Position numbers and translations under genes: made by a program. The notes under the pieces are model-generated. The model was not told the DNA's origin. It worked only from the letters and a program-made list of their open reading frames with translations, and ran no database searches. DNA of 64,000 nt from Flammula alnicola. Lineage: Eukaryota > Basidiomycota > Agaricomycetes > Agaricales > Strophariaceae. The stretch spans positions 62,001-126,000 of the forward strand of contig JADNRV010000125.1 in assembly GCA_015499995.1 (NCBI GenBank), written 5' to 3'. This document shows positions 1-11,482 of this stretch, piece after piece; positions within the stretch are counted from its first letter, which is position 1; the number at the start of each line of letters is the position of its first letter.

Positions 1-2383
1 TCCCTCTCCTCCGCCTGCTCCTCATCATCACTGCCCCGTCCCTCCAATCCCCGTCTCCAGATCCTCATCATAATGATCGCCCTCTTCCTCTCCCTCCAGT
101 CGCTCATGCCCATGCACAGCCCACGCCGAGCCCTCACTCTACCGCCTCGTCCTTTCACGTAATCTGGACTGCGACGACGCGCCATTCTGCCCGCCCCCGG
201 CAGAAACTGACTTGGATAGCGCCGGACGGGGCGTGGACGAGTAGATGGTGGCGATGTCTAAACGTGGATTGTCGGAGTTTGTCTTTGTCTGAGTTTGGTG
301 ATGGGAGTAATCCGAATTCTTGGAGTGGTGGCGTTATTGCTGGTAGCGGTGGTTGTAGCAGGAGACGAAGGTGATGCAGGCGCAGGCGGTGGTCGCGCGG
401 AGGACAAAAGACGGCTGCATACGCGACTTATTCTCTTTCACTTTATCCCCACCTCCAGCACCAGCAGCACGACCAACACTCGCACTCGCTGCTTCCTTCG
501 AATCGGATACGCCGAGCTCCCTGAGCGTCATCTCCTCGTTTCCTTTCCCTCGACCGCACCACCTACCACAGGCACAGAGAAAACTGGGGGATTTTGCCTG
601 TGCGCAAATGTGCTAGCGAAGAGTCGATGGGGCTCCGCGAGGAAACAGATGCATAGGTGATGGTGATGGTAGGAAACGACGAGATGTTGATGCTGATAAA
701 GAATTTCTGGAGCGTGAAGGCAGCATGTCGTCGCCACTGACTCCACCCTCGTTGGAGCAGGCTAACCCCAGGAAGCTGGGGCTCCACGCAGAGACGTGGT
801 TAACAGATCTCCGTAAACTCGTTATGTAAACGAAAAGTTTTGAGAGAAAGACCTAATTTTTTCATACACTCTACGAGGTTCTAGAATTTTTTGCGAGTTT
901 GCACGATAACCAGCTTCTTTAAATTGAAGAGCCGAGCATTTACTTCTTACAAATTATTTACTTACATATACTTAAATGCTCGTTTATATCCTCCTTTGAC
1001 AGTATTTTTAATCTCGGGATAGGCTACAGCTTTCCCGTCGTCGTTGTCGATGCGCCGCTCGCGTTGCAGAAGCCAACTGATCGTTCTCCGCAAACGCCGC
1101 CGAACAGATCAACGACGCGTCTCATCGTTCTGTGTCTCTTACCATCACCACCCGCCTCGCTCTGGCTTTCCCTTTTTCGCCGCTCCCATGCTGCTGTAAG
1201 TCAATTTTTGAGCCTTCTCTTTGTATTCATCAAGTTTTTGACTCTTATAGGGTATGCTACGACGTAAACGACAAGAACGACCTTTCGGTTGCCCTCCTCT
1301 CCTCGAGAGATGTGGGCGGCTATTCAAACTGCTCAGGATTGGCGGAGAGAGTGGCGAGAGGAAAATGGAAGACCATCGAAGAGGGAGATCTGTGAGGTGC
1401 GTAGCGAAACGAGTCTTAGGACTCGCTTCGTTACCTATCTATCTCTTCGTGTCATTACACTGGCCACCTCTTTAACCTACAGGCGAAAAAAAAAATATAC
1501 AAGTTGTTTGGTATACCAAACTGCATTCGACGTTTTCTAACTCTCGCTGCCGCCCTCGATGCGCCGCATCCCCTCCTCGATTCTTGTTTGGTTTCCCACA
1601 CCATGTTCGAATGTTTTTGGAAACTCTACCGCCGCCCCGCCACCTCGCTCGACAGGATTCGGCCAGACAACACACGCCGGCTCTCTCTCGCTATGTAGCG
1701 AGGCTCGTCGAATGTCATCTGGGTAGCCAGACCACGTTCGAGCTCATTCGGAGCCACCTACCTTCAATATCCCAGCTGCCCGGCTGGCTCAGCCAGATGA
1801 CGATGCCGAGCCTCCCTGGCCCAGGCTGCCCGTCCGCGACGTCGTTGCAGCTGCAGCTCCCGTCGTCGTGGGTGCCTGGTATGGTGGCGGCCCGCAGTGG
1901 AGCAGCAACGTTAAATTTGCTGTTGCTTCTTCGTCGTTCTTTCAATTCGCCTTCCCGAGGTTTTTAGATAGTGGTAAGCGAGTTTTTCACATCATTATTC
2001 GATGCTCTGACTTAACTCTGATTAAGATAATACTTTGAAAGAACACAGTGGGGCAGACGAGGAGACCGCGGCGTAAATAACGTCGTCGTTGTAAAATATA
2101 CGGCTGTGATGGTAATGTGGTACGGTGCGCAGCCCTAAACAAGAGCGACAAAAAGAGAAATGCACTCAGCAGAGAAATATTTACACAAGTGGATCAAGTT
2201 TTAAAATTGAGGAGGCGATAGTAGGACAAAAGGATCTCATGGACGCACCGAAGAGGCTGAGGTTCATAACCATCCAATATATATTCGAGTACCAAATTTC
2301 TGAGCCTCTTGAACTTCAACTCGAGAGAGATGTGCAGCGGCGTTGAGAAAGGAATCGGAAGCCGTAAGAATTGACGAAGCGGG
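1..2383. other. Region without a confident gene
   Basis: No gene model can be supported here. The minus strand between about 787 and 120 has several open frames (one at 334-531 carries a short hydrophobic stretch near its end) that could be exons, but no splice chain joins them convincingly. Around 1,299-1,395 on the plus strand a run reading MWAAIQTAQDWRREWREE looks protein-like and ends at a possible GTGCGT donor. Two imperfect copies of a unit of about 60 bp starting TTGTTTGG lie at 1503 and 1586, 83 bp apart. The rest shows nothing I recognise. Confidence 0.4.
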
Positions 2384-2985
2384 TCATATGAAGTGGATGT
2401 GGATATGGGTGTCGCGATTCTTCACCCAAGGGGATACGACACGAATTCCATCCGCGGCAAGACAAAGAGATGCGTCGTGAAGGGGTTTGAGGATGCGCGA
2501 TGGATAAAGTTGATTTAACACCCGACATTGGCATTGGTAATTTCCGGACGTATCTGAAGCTAATGTGGAGGCGCATTTGTCCATGACCGTCTCTTGATCT
2601 TTGAAAGGAAGTGTACGGTTATTACATGGATTTGGAAATTCTAACGCTGGTGGTTGTAGATTGATGTAGCCTTCGACTTCTGAGTTTCGTCCTTCGAGCC
2701 TGGGCAGAACATGGTTGTTGCTGGGTCTGGGGTTGTACGCGCATCTGTCAACGAGCCAGAGGCTGAGCTTCTAAAGGTTATCAGCATTAACGACTACAAT
2801 TCAGGGTAAGTGACGAAAGCGCAACTTCCTGCATAATATCACAACTCCAAGCTTGATAGACCCGCTCCTGAATCCTCCAAGCGAACCTGACACAATCTTG
2901 AAATTTGAAAGTCGGTAGTTGTTGGATGACGTAGTTTTCGACTTCTGACTGCAGAGCTTCGACCTGGCATTGAACGAGATTTTAT
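2384..2985 (-). CDS. Unidentified minus-strand coding remnant with two related blocks
   Basis: I do not recognise this sequence. Read on the minus strand, a block at about 2985-2810 is open and contains QSEVENYVIQQLPTFKF; a second block from about 2715 to a TGA at 2384 is open for roughly 110 codons and begins with the similar NSEVEGYINLQPPALEF. Both start just after a CAG, so each could be an exon with an AG acceptor. The second block has a cluster of cysteines (CQCRVL) and ends IHIHFI. No upstream ATG exon was found, so it is either a partial gene or a decayed one. The similarity between the blocks may reflect an internal duplication. No function is proposed. Confidence 0.3.
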
Positions 2986-3362
2986 ATAATAAGTATTTAT
3001 GTACTCCCATTAACACTCTTTCGGTCATCACTCTTTTCTCAATGAATGCTACGACGCGTCCAACCTTCCTGCTCACCTGTCCACCTGCTTGGGATGTCAG
3101 CTGTGGGTGAGGCATCGGGAAAAAGTAATAGGTTGATGAGAGAGGATTGAAGTACTGACGTTTGAGCGCTTGAACCGTGACTGGCAAACACTCTCACGGT
3201 TGTCTCAGATTGCAATTACGGTAAATATTAAAACACCAAAGCAGCGTCCAGGAAGCATACAGCCGTGAGGACGTAGTGGCCCCAAACCACAAGTCTTAGA
3301 ATGCAATAGCGTCATATCTCAAAAAATCAGTTTTATTTGACTTTGATAAATCCCTGGAGCGG

Positions 3363-3426
3363 TTACAAATTTACAATTCGATACACATTGCTTCACATAT
3401 CAAGATTGATGGAACCGAGAGCTGTC
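3363..3426 (+). repeat. Short dispersed repeat, copy 1
   Basis: About 63 bp are almost identical to 8033-8096, same orientation. At 8 kb the segment reads in frame into the N-terminal part of a membrane-protein pseudogene (ending TESC); here it stops at the same codon and runs into unrelated DNA just beyond the 3' end of the secreted-protein gene. It is therefore most simply a small orphan fragment of that gene family. Confidence 0.75.
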
Positions 3427-3450
3427 TCTGTGGCCACTACCACTAGAGAT

Positions 3451-3837
3451 TTAAAAGACCGCAACGCTCTCCCAATTAACTCTACCACCCCCAAACATCA
3501 TTAGTTCCATCCCATCAAAAAAGTTCACTCAGAGAGCTTACCCGGCAGGCGCGGTTCCACATCCAGAGCCACCGCCAAGCACCAAGCTCGCACCATTGGT
3601 GCAAGAATCGTGGCCACCGCCAGAAATGAAGAACTCGATTTCACTGGGGACGCCGGAATAGCCGATTGACTTCGTCGAGCCGCCTCCCAAACTGAAACAT
3701 TCTCCAGACGACACTCCGAAACTCTCGCCCTGAGTGCCAGTGCAGCCCGCCCCGGCGAAGCCGGTGATTGTGGCCGACATCACCAGAGAGGCGGAAGCGA
3801 GGAGAGCGGTGGCTATGAAGACAACGTTGAATTGCAT
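3451..3837 (-). CDS. Small secreted glycine/cysteine-containing protein
   Basis: Two exons on the minus strand: 3542-3837 and 3451-3481, split by a 60-nt intron with a GTAAGC donor, a CTAAT branch-like site and a TAG acceptor. The product is 108 residues. It starts with a clear signal peptide (hydrophobic run to about residue 21, ending VMSA), then a mature part with four cysteines (CTGT, GECF, DSCTN, GSGCG) and repeated glycine tracts, and ends NWESVAVF. Splicing matters: without it the frame stops right after the glycine-rich part, whereas the spliced tail gives a plausible aromatic end. Small secreted proteins of this size and layout are common in Agaricomycetes and mostly of unknown role; two disulfides are possible. 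The signal peptide and secretion are well supported, the function is not. Confidence 0.75.
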
Positions 3838-6800
3838 TATGGTGAGATGGCGTAGCTTCTAAATTTGACGAAAAAAAGTGGAGTGAGTTGAAGGTTATAT
3901 GATCGGATGATGAGCAGGAGGCTTGGAAAGAAGGACCCGATGCTAACCTGATTCAGTGTAGGAAGAGGAGCTGAATGAAAAAGCTGCAGAGGGAGAGGCA
4001 TTTATACGTTTTCTAATGGACCTTGCCTCTAGAGTCCGGCCATTCCCTTGCACGGAAAGGTTTCCTCCTGAGCGCTCTGGAAGGTGATATGGTTCGGAAG
4101 TTCTGAAAATATCACTGCACCAAGGATATGCACCCCGTTCTAAACTTCGTGATCCATCTGCCACGGTGCCACGGACAATTGGTCGCGAGCTTGAAAGGGC
4201 GCTCTCACGAGAGGGGATCAGGAAGCATCAATGTCTCAGGCTCTCCTACACGGCAACTCGATTTAGAGAGAGATTGAGGGACCATGTCCTTGAATGACGT
4301 GGATTCGAGTTCATGTACAAAATGTTCTAAACTAATCTTACTCTATAAAAATCCTATCCCCCTCTGCTCAGGTCGCTGGCTGGGCTTGTTCTCGAAAAGT
4401 CGAAAACTCTGACCTACTGGTCAAACCTAAAAAGTTCTATCCTATCCTCTTGGTGGACGTCTTCTCAACGGGTCGAGAGATCCAACGTACCTATCATATT
4501 TCTAAGAAATCTTATCCTAAAAAAATCCTGTCCTAAAAAATCGTGCCTCCCTTACCTGTCCATTAGCTTCGACATCCCTTCCTGTTATAGTGTAGGTTTA
4601 TTTTACGAACAACAATGTAGGGTTCAATGGCCTTGCCATCGGACTGCTGTCTCGACTTGATTCGTCTAGGTTCATCGAAGGGAAGAAGCTTCAGCACGGT
4701 GAGTAGCAACTTCATCGTATGATCTATCGTCAATCACCCAACTCCTTCCTGGAAGGCCACCGGCGCTCTCAATGCTACAGGCGGCGGAAAATGACATCGG
4801 GAAGGCACCGTAGATGGAATAGCACATGCGGGAGGCTATGGCAAGCGCGACACCCATTCTCACATCTGCCATTTAAACCGCAATCGTGACAATAGCAGTT
4901 CACCTGATGCGAAATAACCAAACGGAAGGGCGGCTCGAGGAAGATGGCTATGCGCCTATCTGATATGCAGAAACTACTTCACCTTCTTCGAAAGAACAGT
5001 GTCGGTATTGAACACCAGATTTTTAACATGGCCTAAATTACAGTAATGGCCCCATGATAGCTGCTGGCCGGTAGCACAATTAAAAGTATTAAAAACCAGT
5101 CAACGACATTGCGAATACCAAAAGTGAATTAGGCTGCCACACAACCAACCTACGAATAGCACCTGATGCAGGCAAAGGAGCGCGATGGGGCCAGGAGACA
5201 TTGTCAACTTCACGTGAACCTTGCTGATCTTCAAAGCGATGTTAATGGACGTTTGCTTTGTCTTCATTCTGCATGTTGAACAGAGAAGTAGGCATGTAAT
5301 TCCCCTCACGATTTGTAGATTATGTCTGATAATAATAGCATATAGATCTTGTATTACCAGAGGACGTATTCATGGTGCATACCATTGACTAAATTCAGAG
5401 CTTTCTTTGTCTTCCCGGCTGTCCATTACTTTGCGAAAACTTCAATGGGCGGTCGGTGTAGCTTATGCTACATTTACTAGCAACATCATAGCAAATGACT
5501 CTGCATGGGCGCTTATTCACTGTAAGATCAAATATTTTTGGCCGCCGATCTCGTCCTTGAATAACTCATCAATGATCAATGGCCGGGTCCTGCCCCACTG
5601 GCGTGGTTGTATACTAAGTAAACAACTTCGAGGGTAGACTCGGCCTCCCCGAGATATCTCACGCGATCTATTCAAACTAGGCACAACTATGTACTCGTAC
5701 AAGAAAATAACTACCCACAGAATGAAGCGGTGTCTTGATGGTGTCGTGCATAGGCTATGTTTTAAAAGATTTCAGCAGGATGGGTTACATATGTGCCGCT
5801 TATTATTTACCAGCTCCAGACCGTCAGACGTCTTTGAGCTGCAAGCGCTTCACGCTTGTTCACGCTCGAAGCGCGACGTGTTTTGTTGCAGGTGACTCGG
5901 ACTGTGTTCAGATGTTCACAGAAGTCGGGCCTCGGCAAGAAACGGCGGGATAAGAAAGAAGACATTGCTATGTAGGTGCAGCAAGTCTGCTAAGGCATTT
6001 AATTTGTTTTACTGTGGAAGAAACGGACGGCTTCTTTGAAGGAGGCCCAAACTCCGAGCACCGCGCTTTGGAAAAGAAGGCGCGGGTAGGCGATCCGGAT
6101 CCAGTTATACCATTCGACTACATACTCACAAACGTTTGCTGTCAAACGTTCATCGTTCAGGGAAGCGTCAATCAACTAGCCATCAGTGGAGGAGGATTCA
6201 CAATTAAAGAAGTATAAATCAATGGCGACGAAGGTCGGTCATGGTGAGGCGTGTCGAGTAGTACTGCGCTGCCTATGCATTCGATGATTTCTCTCAGCAT
6301 GCAATTGCCCGAAAAAAGTCCTCCGTTGCTGCGCGGTACTACCATATACTGTGATATAATACTCCATCATCGACATCGCTCTATGAAGAAGGCTGCGACC
6401 AGGTAGACTCTCCTTCAGATCTCAGCGCTGCTGCTAGGGCTCTGGACACCTCTTTACGACGCCCTTGTCTAGGTTCACCATTCCTGGCTCACAAATGACT
6501 TCAAGAGGGACGTGTCCCTCCAATCCTGTGGAAGACGCCGTTGTCCACAAACGCAATTCGCCTTTCACCTCCCAGCCTCCTAATCAAAATCTCAGATCTC
6601 AAGCTTGGCTTTCAAAGCGGGTGTTCACGTTCAGTTCTTTGAGGGTATCCATAAGTTGGAAAGAATGCCGTCCAGAACGCCATCAAAGAACGCCGGCAAA
6701 CGCCGGGGCTTGTATCTTGCACCAGATCTTGACCAGAACGCTCGCTTTTGTCGACGCCGTGGGTTATATATAGTAGATGCTATTGAGGTTCTATGCGATA

Positions 6801-8030
6801 AATATACATTGAGGTCTATATTCTACAGGGTTTGTGATTATTACCTCATAAATAATGTAATGTACCTCAAATTACCAGTAGAAAATTCAATTTCTCATGC
6901 CTTGTGGGGTGCCTTTCAACTATTTAGAAGATACATAATGACTTTGAGGATACGGCGGTGTGATTTTATTTCCCGGAGAGAACGTTCAATCCATGTTGAA
7001 CGCTTTGTGGTCGGCGGTCGGACTGGCTGACGTGCCAAATTAATCGTATGCCGAAATGTCAGCCTACGAGCCGCGACCAGATTAGGTGAGCTTAGGTCAT
7101 CTTCGGTGGTTGCCGCCATGCAGAAACGCCATTCTTGCACGGCGTCTTTTCCAATTCCCACATTCTTTGGGTTCTTTTCGCTCGACTCATCACCTACTGG
7201 GAAGACGGGGTCGGCTTAGTCGATACCTCCGCAGTTTCTGGCTACTTCATTCTGCCGGGGAACATCGAGTCCATTTTGCAGGATGTGAAAGCGGGGGTAC
7301 TGCCTGCATCGTAGGTCTGCGTAATTTTAATGTTTATTCTTTTTCACCAATTCCTTCGATCACGACATCTGAATTTAATTGTCATTTGCTTTCGAACACC
7401 ATGTTTTCTCTCACCTTTGCATACTTCCTCTTTGAGCGTCCTAGTTACCCCGTCGTGCGGGATTATCGGACCAACAGCTATTGAACGAAGAGCAGCGGGT
7501 GAAGTTTGCGGTTGAACCACAGTGACAACCTTTGCAGGGGGCCGTGCAGCCTGTATTTCGGGATGCAAAGGCTCATGCGATAACAGCTGACGATACCAGA
7601 ACCGCTCATATGACTCAGTGCTCACAGTTGACATATTGCGGCAAACCCCTCGATAGCTCTCAATCTTCGCATAGCTTCCTCTATGAGCTGCAACTTGACT
7701 TCTGTCACCGGTGATCGTCGTCGTTGACACCTCAGGCTGGCATACCTTTGGACCCAAAAATTATGCAAAGAGGAACTTGAAGACTCAGTTGGCGGAGTGA
7801 AAAGCATTGATAGAATCGCACTAGAGTATTTAACACTTGCGATTTTTGTCGAGAGCCCACGACAGGTTACCGAAGCAGTCGTGCAGTCCATTCGCGCTAT
7901 ATGTATGAGATGCATCATACCACATGAGCAATCATAGCCCACGCATATTTAAATTGATATTCTCATTCGTTTAGTACACCTTGAGCGGGAGTGAAAATCC
8001 TGGATGAGAAGAGCGTATCCCGTAGACAGC
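3838..8030. other. Long stretch without a recognisable gene
   Basis: About 4.2 kb of mixed AT-rich DNA. Many short frames exist on both strands (for example minus 3943-4164, plus 6014-6217, plus 6605-7030, minus 7344-7757), but none has a start, splice chain or motif I can defend. The minus frame at 7344-7757 has fairly even amino-acid use and is the best candidate for an undetected exon. No repeats longer than about 20 bp were seen inside the stretch. Confidence 0.35.
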
Positions 8031-8766
8031 GATTACAAATTTACAATTCGATACACATTGCTTCACATATCAAGATTGATGGAACCGAGAGCTGCTTCGC
8101 CACCATCTTCGCCTGTTCCTGGGTTGCAGTTCATCCCAACATTCCTGGACCTGGAATGAAATCGTGGCGCGTGGGATTAACGCGGCTCGAACTGACGGCT
8201 TGGACGATTATTGCCCCTGAAATCACGATATGCTGGGCGATGAGGCAGTGGGTTGGCGCAAGACTGTTGGCGGAAAAATACCAGGGTGCGTAATGACGAC
8301 TTGAATTACCCTCGTTGCACTTTACTTACAAAGTCAGACATGAACAGATAATGGCTGGACGAAGACGCACGGATATTTCCTTCAGATGGGGGGATTCATG
8401 TTGTATCGGAACGACGTCATGCAAGGAGTGCTATCACCAGAGAGCCTGGAGGGATTGACGAGAGAGGGAAAGATCAAGGTTCCAGCTATCATGGAGGAAG
8501 AGATTCAAGATCGGAGTAAGGGAGATGCAATCTCGAAGATGCTCGTAATCGTCCAGACAATGTGGTTTGTTGCGCAATGCATCACACGACCGGCCCAAGG
8601 GCTGGCAACTACTGAACTTGAGCTCATCACTCTTGGATTCGCGGTCCTCAATGGATTCATGTACTTTTCTGGTGGAACAAGCCACTCGACGTATGCCGGT
8701 CTATCTGCTGGAGTCGCCGATCCGCGTTGATGATGACCCCACTACGCCACCTCGCAAAGGTTCGTA
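8031..8766 (+). pseudogene. N-terminal half of a polytopic membrane protein, frameshifted
   Basis: The open frame runs through VHPNIPGPG and WAMRQWVGARLLAEKY to 8285, then a 62-nt intron (8286-8347, GTGCGT...ACAG, phase 1) leads into GWTKTHGYFLQMGGF, EEEIQDRSKGDAISK and a hydrophobic stretch. These blocks match, in order, the N-terminal half of a large Agaricomycete-specific family of multi-pass membrane proteins of unknown function. The reading then breaks: WWNKPLDV is found at 8670 in another frame and MPVYLLESPIRVDDDP at 8693 in the third, so at least two indels are present. The rest of the family's length is missing here, but the matching C-terminal half lies on the same strand at 11.48 kb (see findings). 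No in-frame ATG upstream is convincing. Confidence 0.7.
8033..8096 (+). repeat. Short dispersed repeat, copy 2
   Basis: Nearly identical to 3363-3426. Here it forms the 5' end of the membrane-protein pseudogene, encoding the residues up to TESC. Confidence 0.75.
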
Positions 8767-9010
8767 ATGGATCCAACTGACTTGTGCTATGATGTTATAA
8801 CTAATCCTCATATGAATCAGATGAGATGCAAGTCGACTCCATTGGCCGCGATGATACCTAACGGCACAACCTCTGTACATTCTGAATCAATGTCAGTAGA
8901 TTGGCATCGTAACGAAGCGTCTCAGCAACCATCATGCAAAAGTGATGTCTATATCTTGTTTGAATCCTGTGGCAACAACAAAACGAGTCAAGAAATATAC
9001 GAGGCAGGAT

Positions 9011-10206
9011 TTACACGGTCTTTGAGATCCACGTTGCAACCGCTCGGTGGCGCTCCTCACGCTCCTCTAAACTGTTCTCCACAACTCTCCCGAGATCCAA
9101 AGCCAATGACGGCCATTCCGCCTCGCTGTCCGTGCCATCATCATCAGAGTCCCCCTCCATACGAAGAGGTAACTCGGAAAAGTTAATATTCTCGAGATTT
9201 TTGTAGTCGTCATGGGCAAATTTCTTGAGTACGCACTGAAGGTAATGCCAACGAAAGAGGCCGGGAGGAGGAACATTATTGAGCTGGGGCTGGGGAGGGC
9301 TTGCATGGTGCCCATGGATGGCGGGGTAGGCTGTTGGTCTCTGAATTCTTCCTAATAACGTGTACTCCATATTAGCTAGTTCAATAGCGAACATATGACA
9401 CTCGTAATTGTTCTAAACGGTTGATCAATGGAAATTTAAGAAATGAGAGAAGAACTCCTCACCGGGGAGACAAAACGAAGGCCGATCTCATACTCATCAA
9501 ACCATGCATCGAGCGTCTTCGACAAACACAGGCCAAAAATTTCATTGTAGATTGAGAGATTTGGGGAGAGGGGGAGAGATGTGAAAGTATGGAAGACGAT
9601 TCGCCCAACATGATCCCCCATGCGCTTGGGGCAAATGTGACTGTTCACTATTGGATCATCTATCGCCGTCACCCAGCACTGTCCATCGCGCCCCTTCACG
9701 CGATCGGCCATGGTGCTTGCGTTCCCGGTCTCGGTGGTAACGGATTTCCCCACGCGCTGACTGATTTTCGAGAGGCCGACCGTAATTCCGACCGGAATAT
9801 CGTAGCGGTAGACCGACGCAGTTAACGGGTCTGTGGTGGCAACAGGGCGCCACTGCTGCCGCGGCTCCTTCCATACCAGCAACGAACCACGGTGGTCGGC
9901 AGGATCGCAAATATCATGGGCAAGATCAATCAACCATTTAGACGCCTCTTGGCGAGAATATCGAACGAAATCGTCGAGGGGTCCTCTGAGAAGGCAAATC
10001 GAGGGGGTAGATGGAGAGTTAGCGCCGGGGGTCATGGCTGTGGCGGCGAGGATGTCGTCGGAAATCATTGGTGGTGCTACGGGATAGAGACGGACGGAGG
10101 GGGAGTTGACGCGGAGCTCAAGTATTCCTGTGAGATCCAGTGGAGTGGCATCGGGATAATTGGACGGTCCAGATGAAGGGATGGGAGGAAGGGATGGCAA
10201 TGACAT
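9011..10206 (-). CDS. HNH-nuclease-like (HNH_2 type) protein, degenerate motif
   Basis: Two exons on the minus strand: 9463-10206 and 9011-9412, split by a 50-nt intron (GTGAGG...TTTAG, phase 0); product 381 residues. The ATG at 10206 (context GCCATGTC) is preferred over an upstream GTG. The middle (about residues 160-235) follows the layout of fungal HNH_2-type proteins: RDGQCWVT, then NSHICP, then NEIFGLCLSKTLDAWFDEYEIG, with VSP|NNYECH across the splice site. The first histidine and the later asparagine are present, but the usual paired cysteines and last histidine are not, so nuclease activity is doubtful. The C-terminus is acidic (GDSDDDGTDSEAEW). The gene lies inside the interval that separates two halves of a membrane-protein gene, on the opposite strand. 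A TATATAA stretch at about 10349 is a possible promoter element. Confidence 0.7.
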
Positions 10207-10359
10207 GGCGAGGTGAGCGAAACACGGTGTCTGATGTCCAGTCACGAACTGTGCAAGTCACCGGACAACAAAGAATAGATACTGCAAGGTTAGCGAGGAA
10301 CAGACGGCGAGCGCAATGTCGACGATGCTGACGAGAGTAGCGTTGCGTATATAAGTCCG

Positions 10360-10436
10360 GAGGGTGTATGTAATTATGTAATATACATATCCAATTTTCC
10401 GCTAATGTAAATTACAAAAAGTGTACTGTAAATTAC
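10360..10436. repeat. GTAAATTAC cluster, left
   Basis: Two copies of GTAAATTAC (near 10409 and 10428) with flanking AT-rich near-palindromes. The same nonamer occurs three times at about 11285-11322, in the same orientation. The two clusters bracket about 0.85 kb that holds the truncated gene at 10.65-11.05 kb. Confidence 0.5.
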
Positions 10437-10647
10437 GTTTTTTAGGATGCACGTGACCTTCTAGGCAGCAGAACCGCAGCGTCGAGCAGCGCGACGACGA
10501 CGGGTTTCTCGTCACTATACCCACAATGGCAATTCAAATACACCACTCTCCTCCTTCTCCTCACTGCCAACCATGACTTTTCTGTGACAAAATGGCAGCT
10601 TTCGCTGCCCTCCTAACCACCAGGCTGTCTGCCAAAATCTCTTCCAG

Positions 10648-11047
10648 TTAGACGGATGCCATGTCAATATCCTCACCTGCTGGTAGGGTACGGCTGGTTG
10701 TAATGGGGCCGGTACTCGAAGGGCCATCATCTGTGAGCATCCTCGACAGATCAATATCTTCTTCATCATCGGATTCATCGTAGTCGGGATCCAGCTTTGT
10801 GCTTGCACCCTCGTCGTCGATTGATCGTAGTAGCCGAACGTTCAATGTCGAAGAATTTGATGACAGGATTTGGGTGAGCTGATTTTGGAACCTGAGATAA
10901 TGAGAAATATAAGGTTAAAAAGCGACGCAAGAGGCAGAGCAGGGTAAGTAAGCATCGTGAAGGCCTGATTGATGCTTTCTACTTGAGCTGATTGACGCTT
11001 TCCACTACGCCTAAATTGCTGCAAGACTTCAGATTTTCAAAAGTGAT
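10648..11047 (-). CDS. Last two exons of an unknown protein, 5' truncated
   Basis: Two phase-consistent exons on the minus strand: 10983-11047 (after a GCCGCAG acceptor; ITFENLKSC...ESVNQL) and 10648-10891 (FQNQLTQILSSNSS...), joined by a 91-nt intron with GTAGAA donor and CTCAG acceptor. Together they encode about 102 residues: a possible short coiled coil, then a strongly acidic stretch (DPDYDESDDEEDIDL) and a Ser/Thr-rich tail ending EDIDMASV. No further exon is visible upstream; instead the DNA becomes the repeat-rich 11.08-11.33 kb segment. I do not recognise the protein. It may be a gene fragment carried with, or broken by, the surrounding repeats. Confidence 0.45.
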
Positions 11048-11079
11048 CTGCGGCAGTCAGCTTATTACACTTAGACATC

Positions 11080-11330
11080 TATACTAATAAATGACATAGG
11101 TGTCTTGGCATTCCCACGGGCCGACAACTGATTGGCTCCGCCGCGGTTTTCCACGGGGGTCAACTGAGCGTTCTGATTGGCTGGAGGCTAGCCTGTGTGC
11201 CCGACGCGGGCGCGGCGAAGCCGGGCCGAGCGGCTAGTTATATACATTATATACATGACCCTCCTTGCAAGATGTATATAAGTAGTAAATTACTGTAAAT
11301 TACCTATGTAAATTACAGCTGGTATAAAAA
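11080..11330. repeat. GTAAATTAC cluster, right, with GC-rich core
   Basis: The segment holds a GC-rich core (GCGGGCGCGGCGAAGCCGGG at about 11207), alternating TATATAC/ATATAC motifs and three GTAAATTAC copies at about 11285-11322. The nonamer is shared with 10360-10436. Base composition shifts abruptly on both sides. It looks like an end of an inserted sequence, but no terminal inverted repeat or target duplication could be fixed by eye. Confidence 0.4.
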
Positions 11331-11482
11331 CCCCCACTTAGATACGCAACCCTAGACGAGAGCAGAGACGAAATGTTTCACTCTGCTCATCTGGAAGTCG
11401 TGACCGGACTCAACTCCGGCCGATGGCGGGGAGTCCGGTATCTTTCGGCTAGCGTCTCCCCAGGGGAACTGACGTTTACACC

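Noticed and set aside
5100..5895. Several 60-76 codon frames on both strands
   Set aside because: Short, mutually overlapping and without motif or splice support.
10207..10245. Upstream GTG start for the HNH-like gene
   Set aside because: Non-ATG starts are not expected here, and an ATG in good context follows at 10206.
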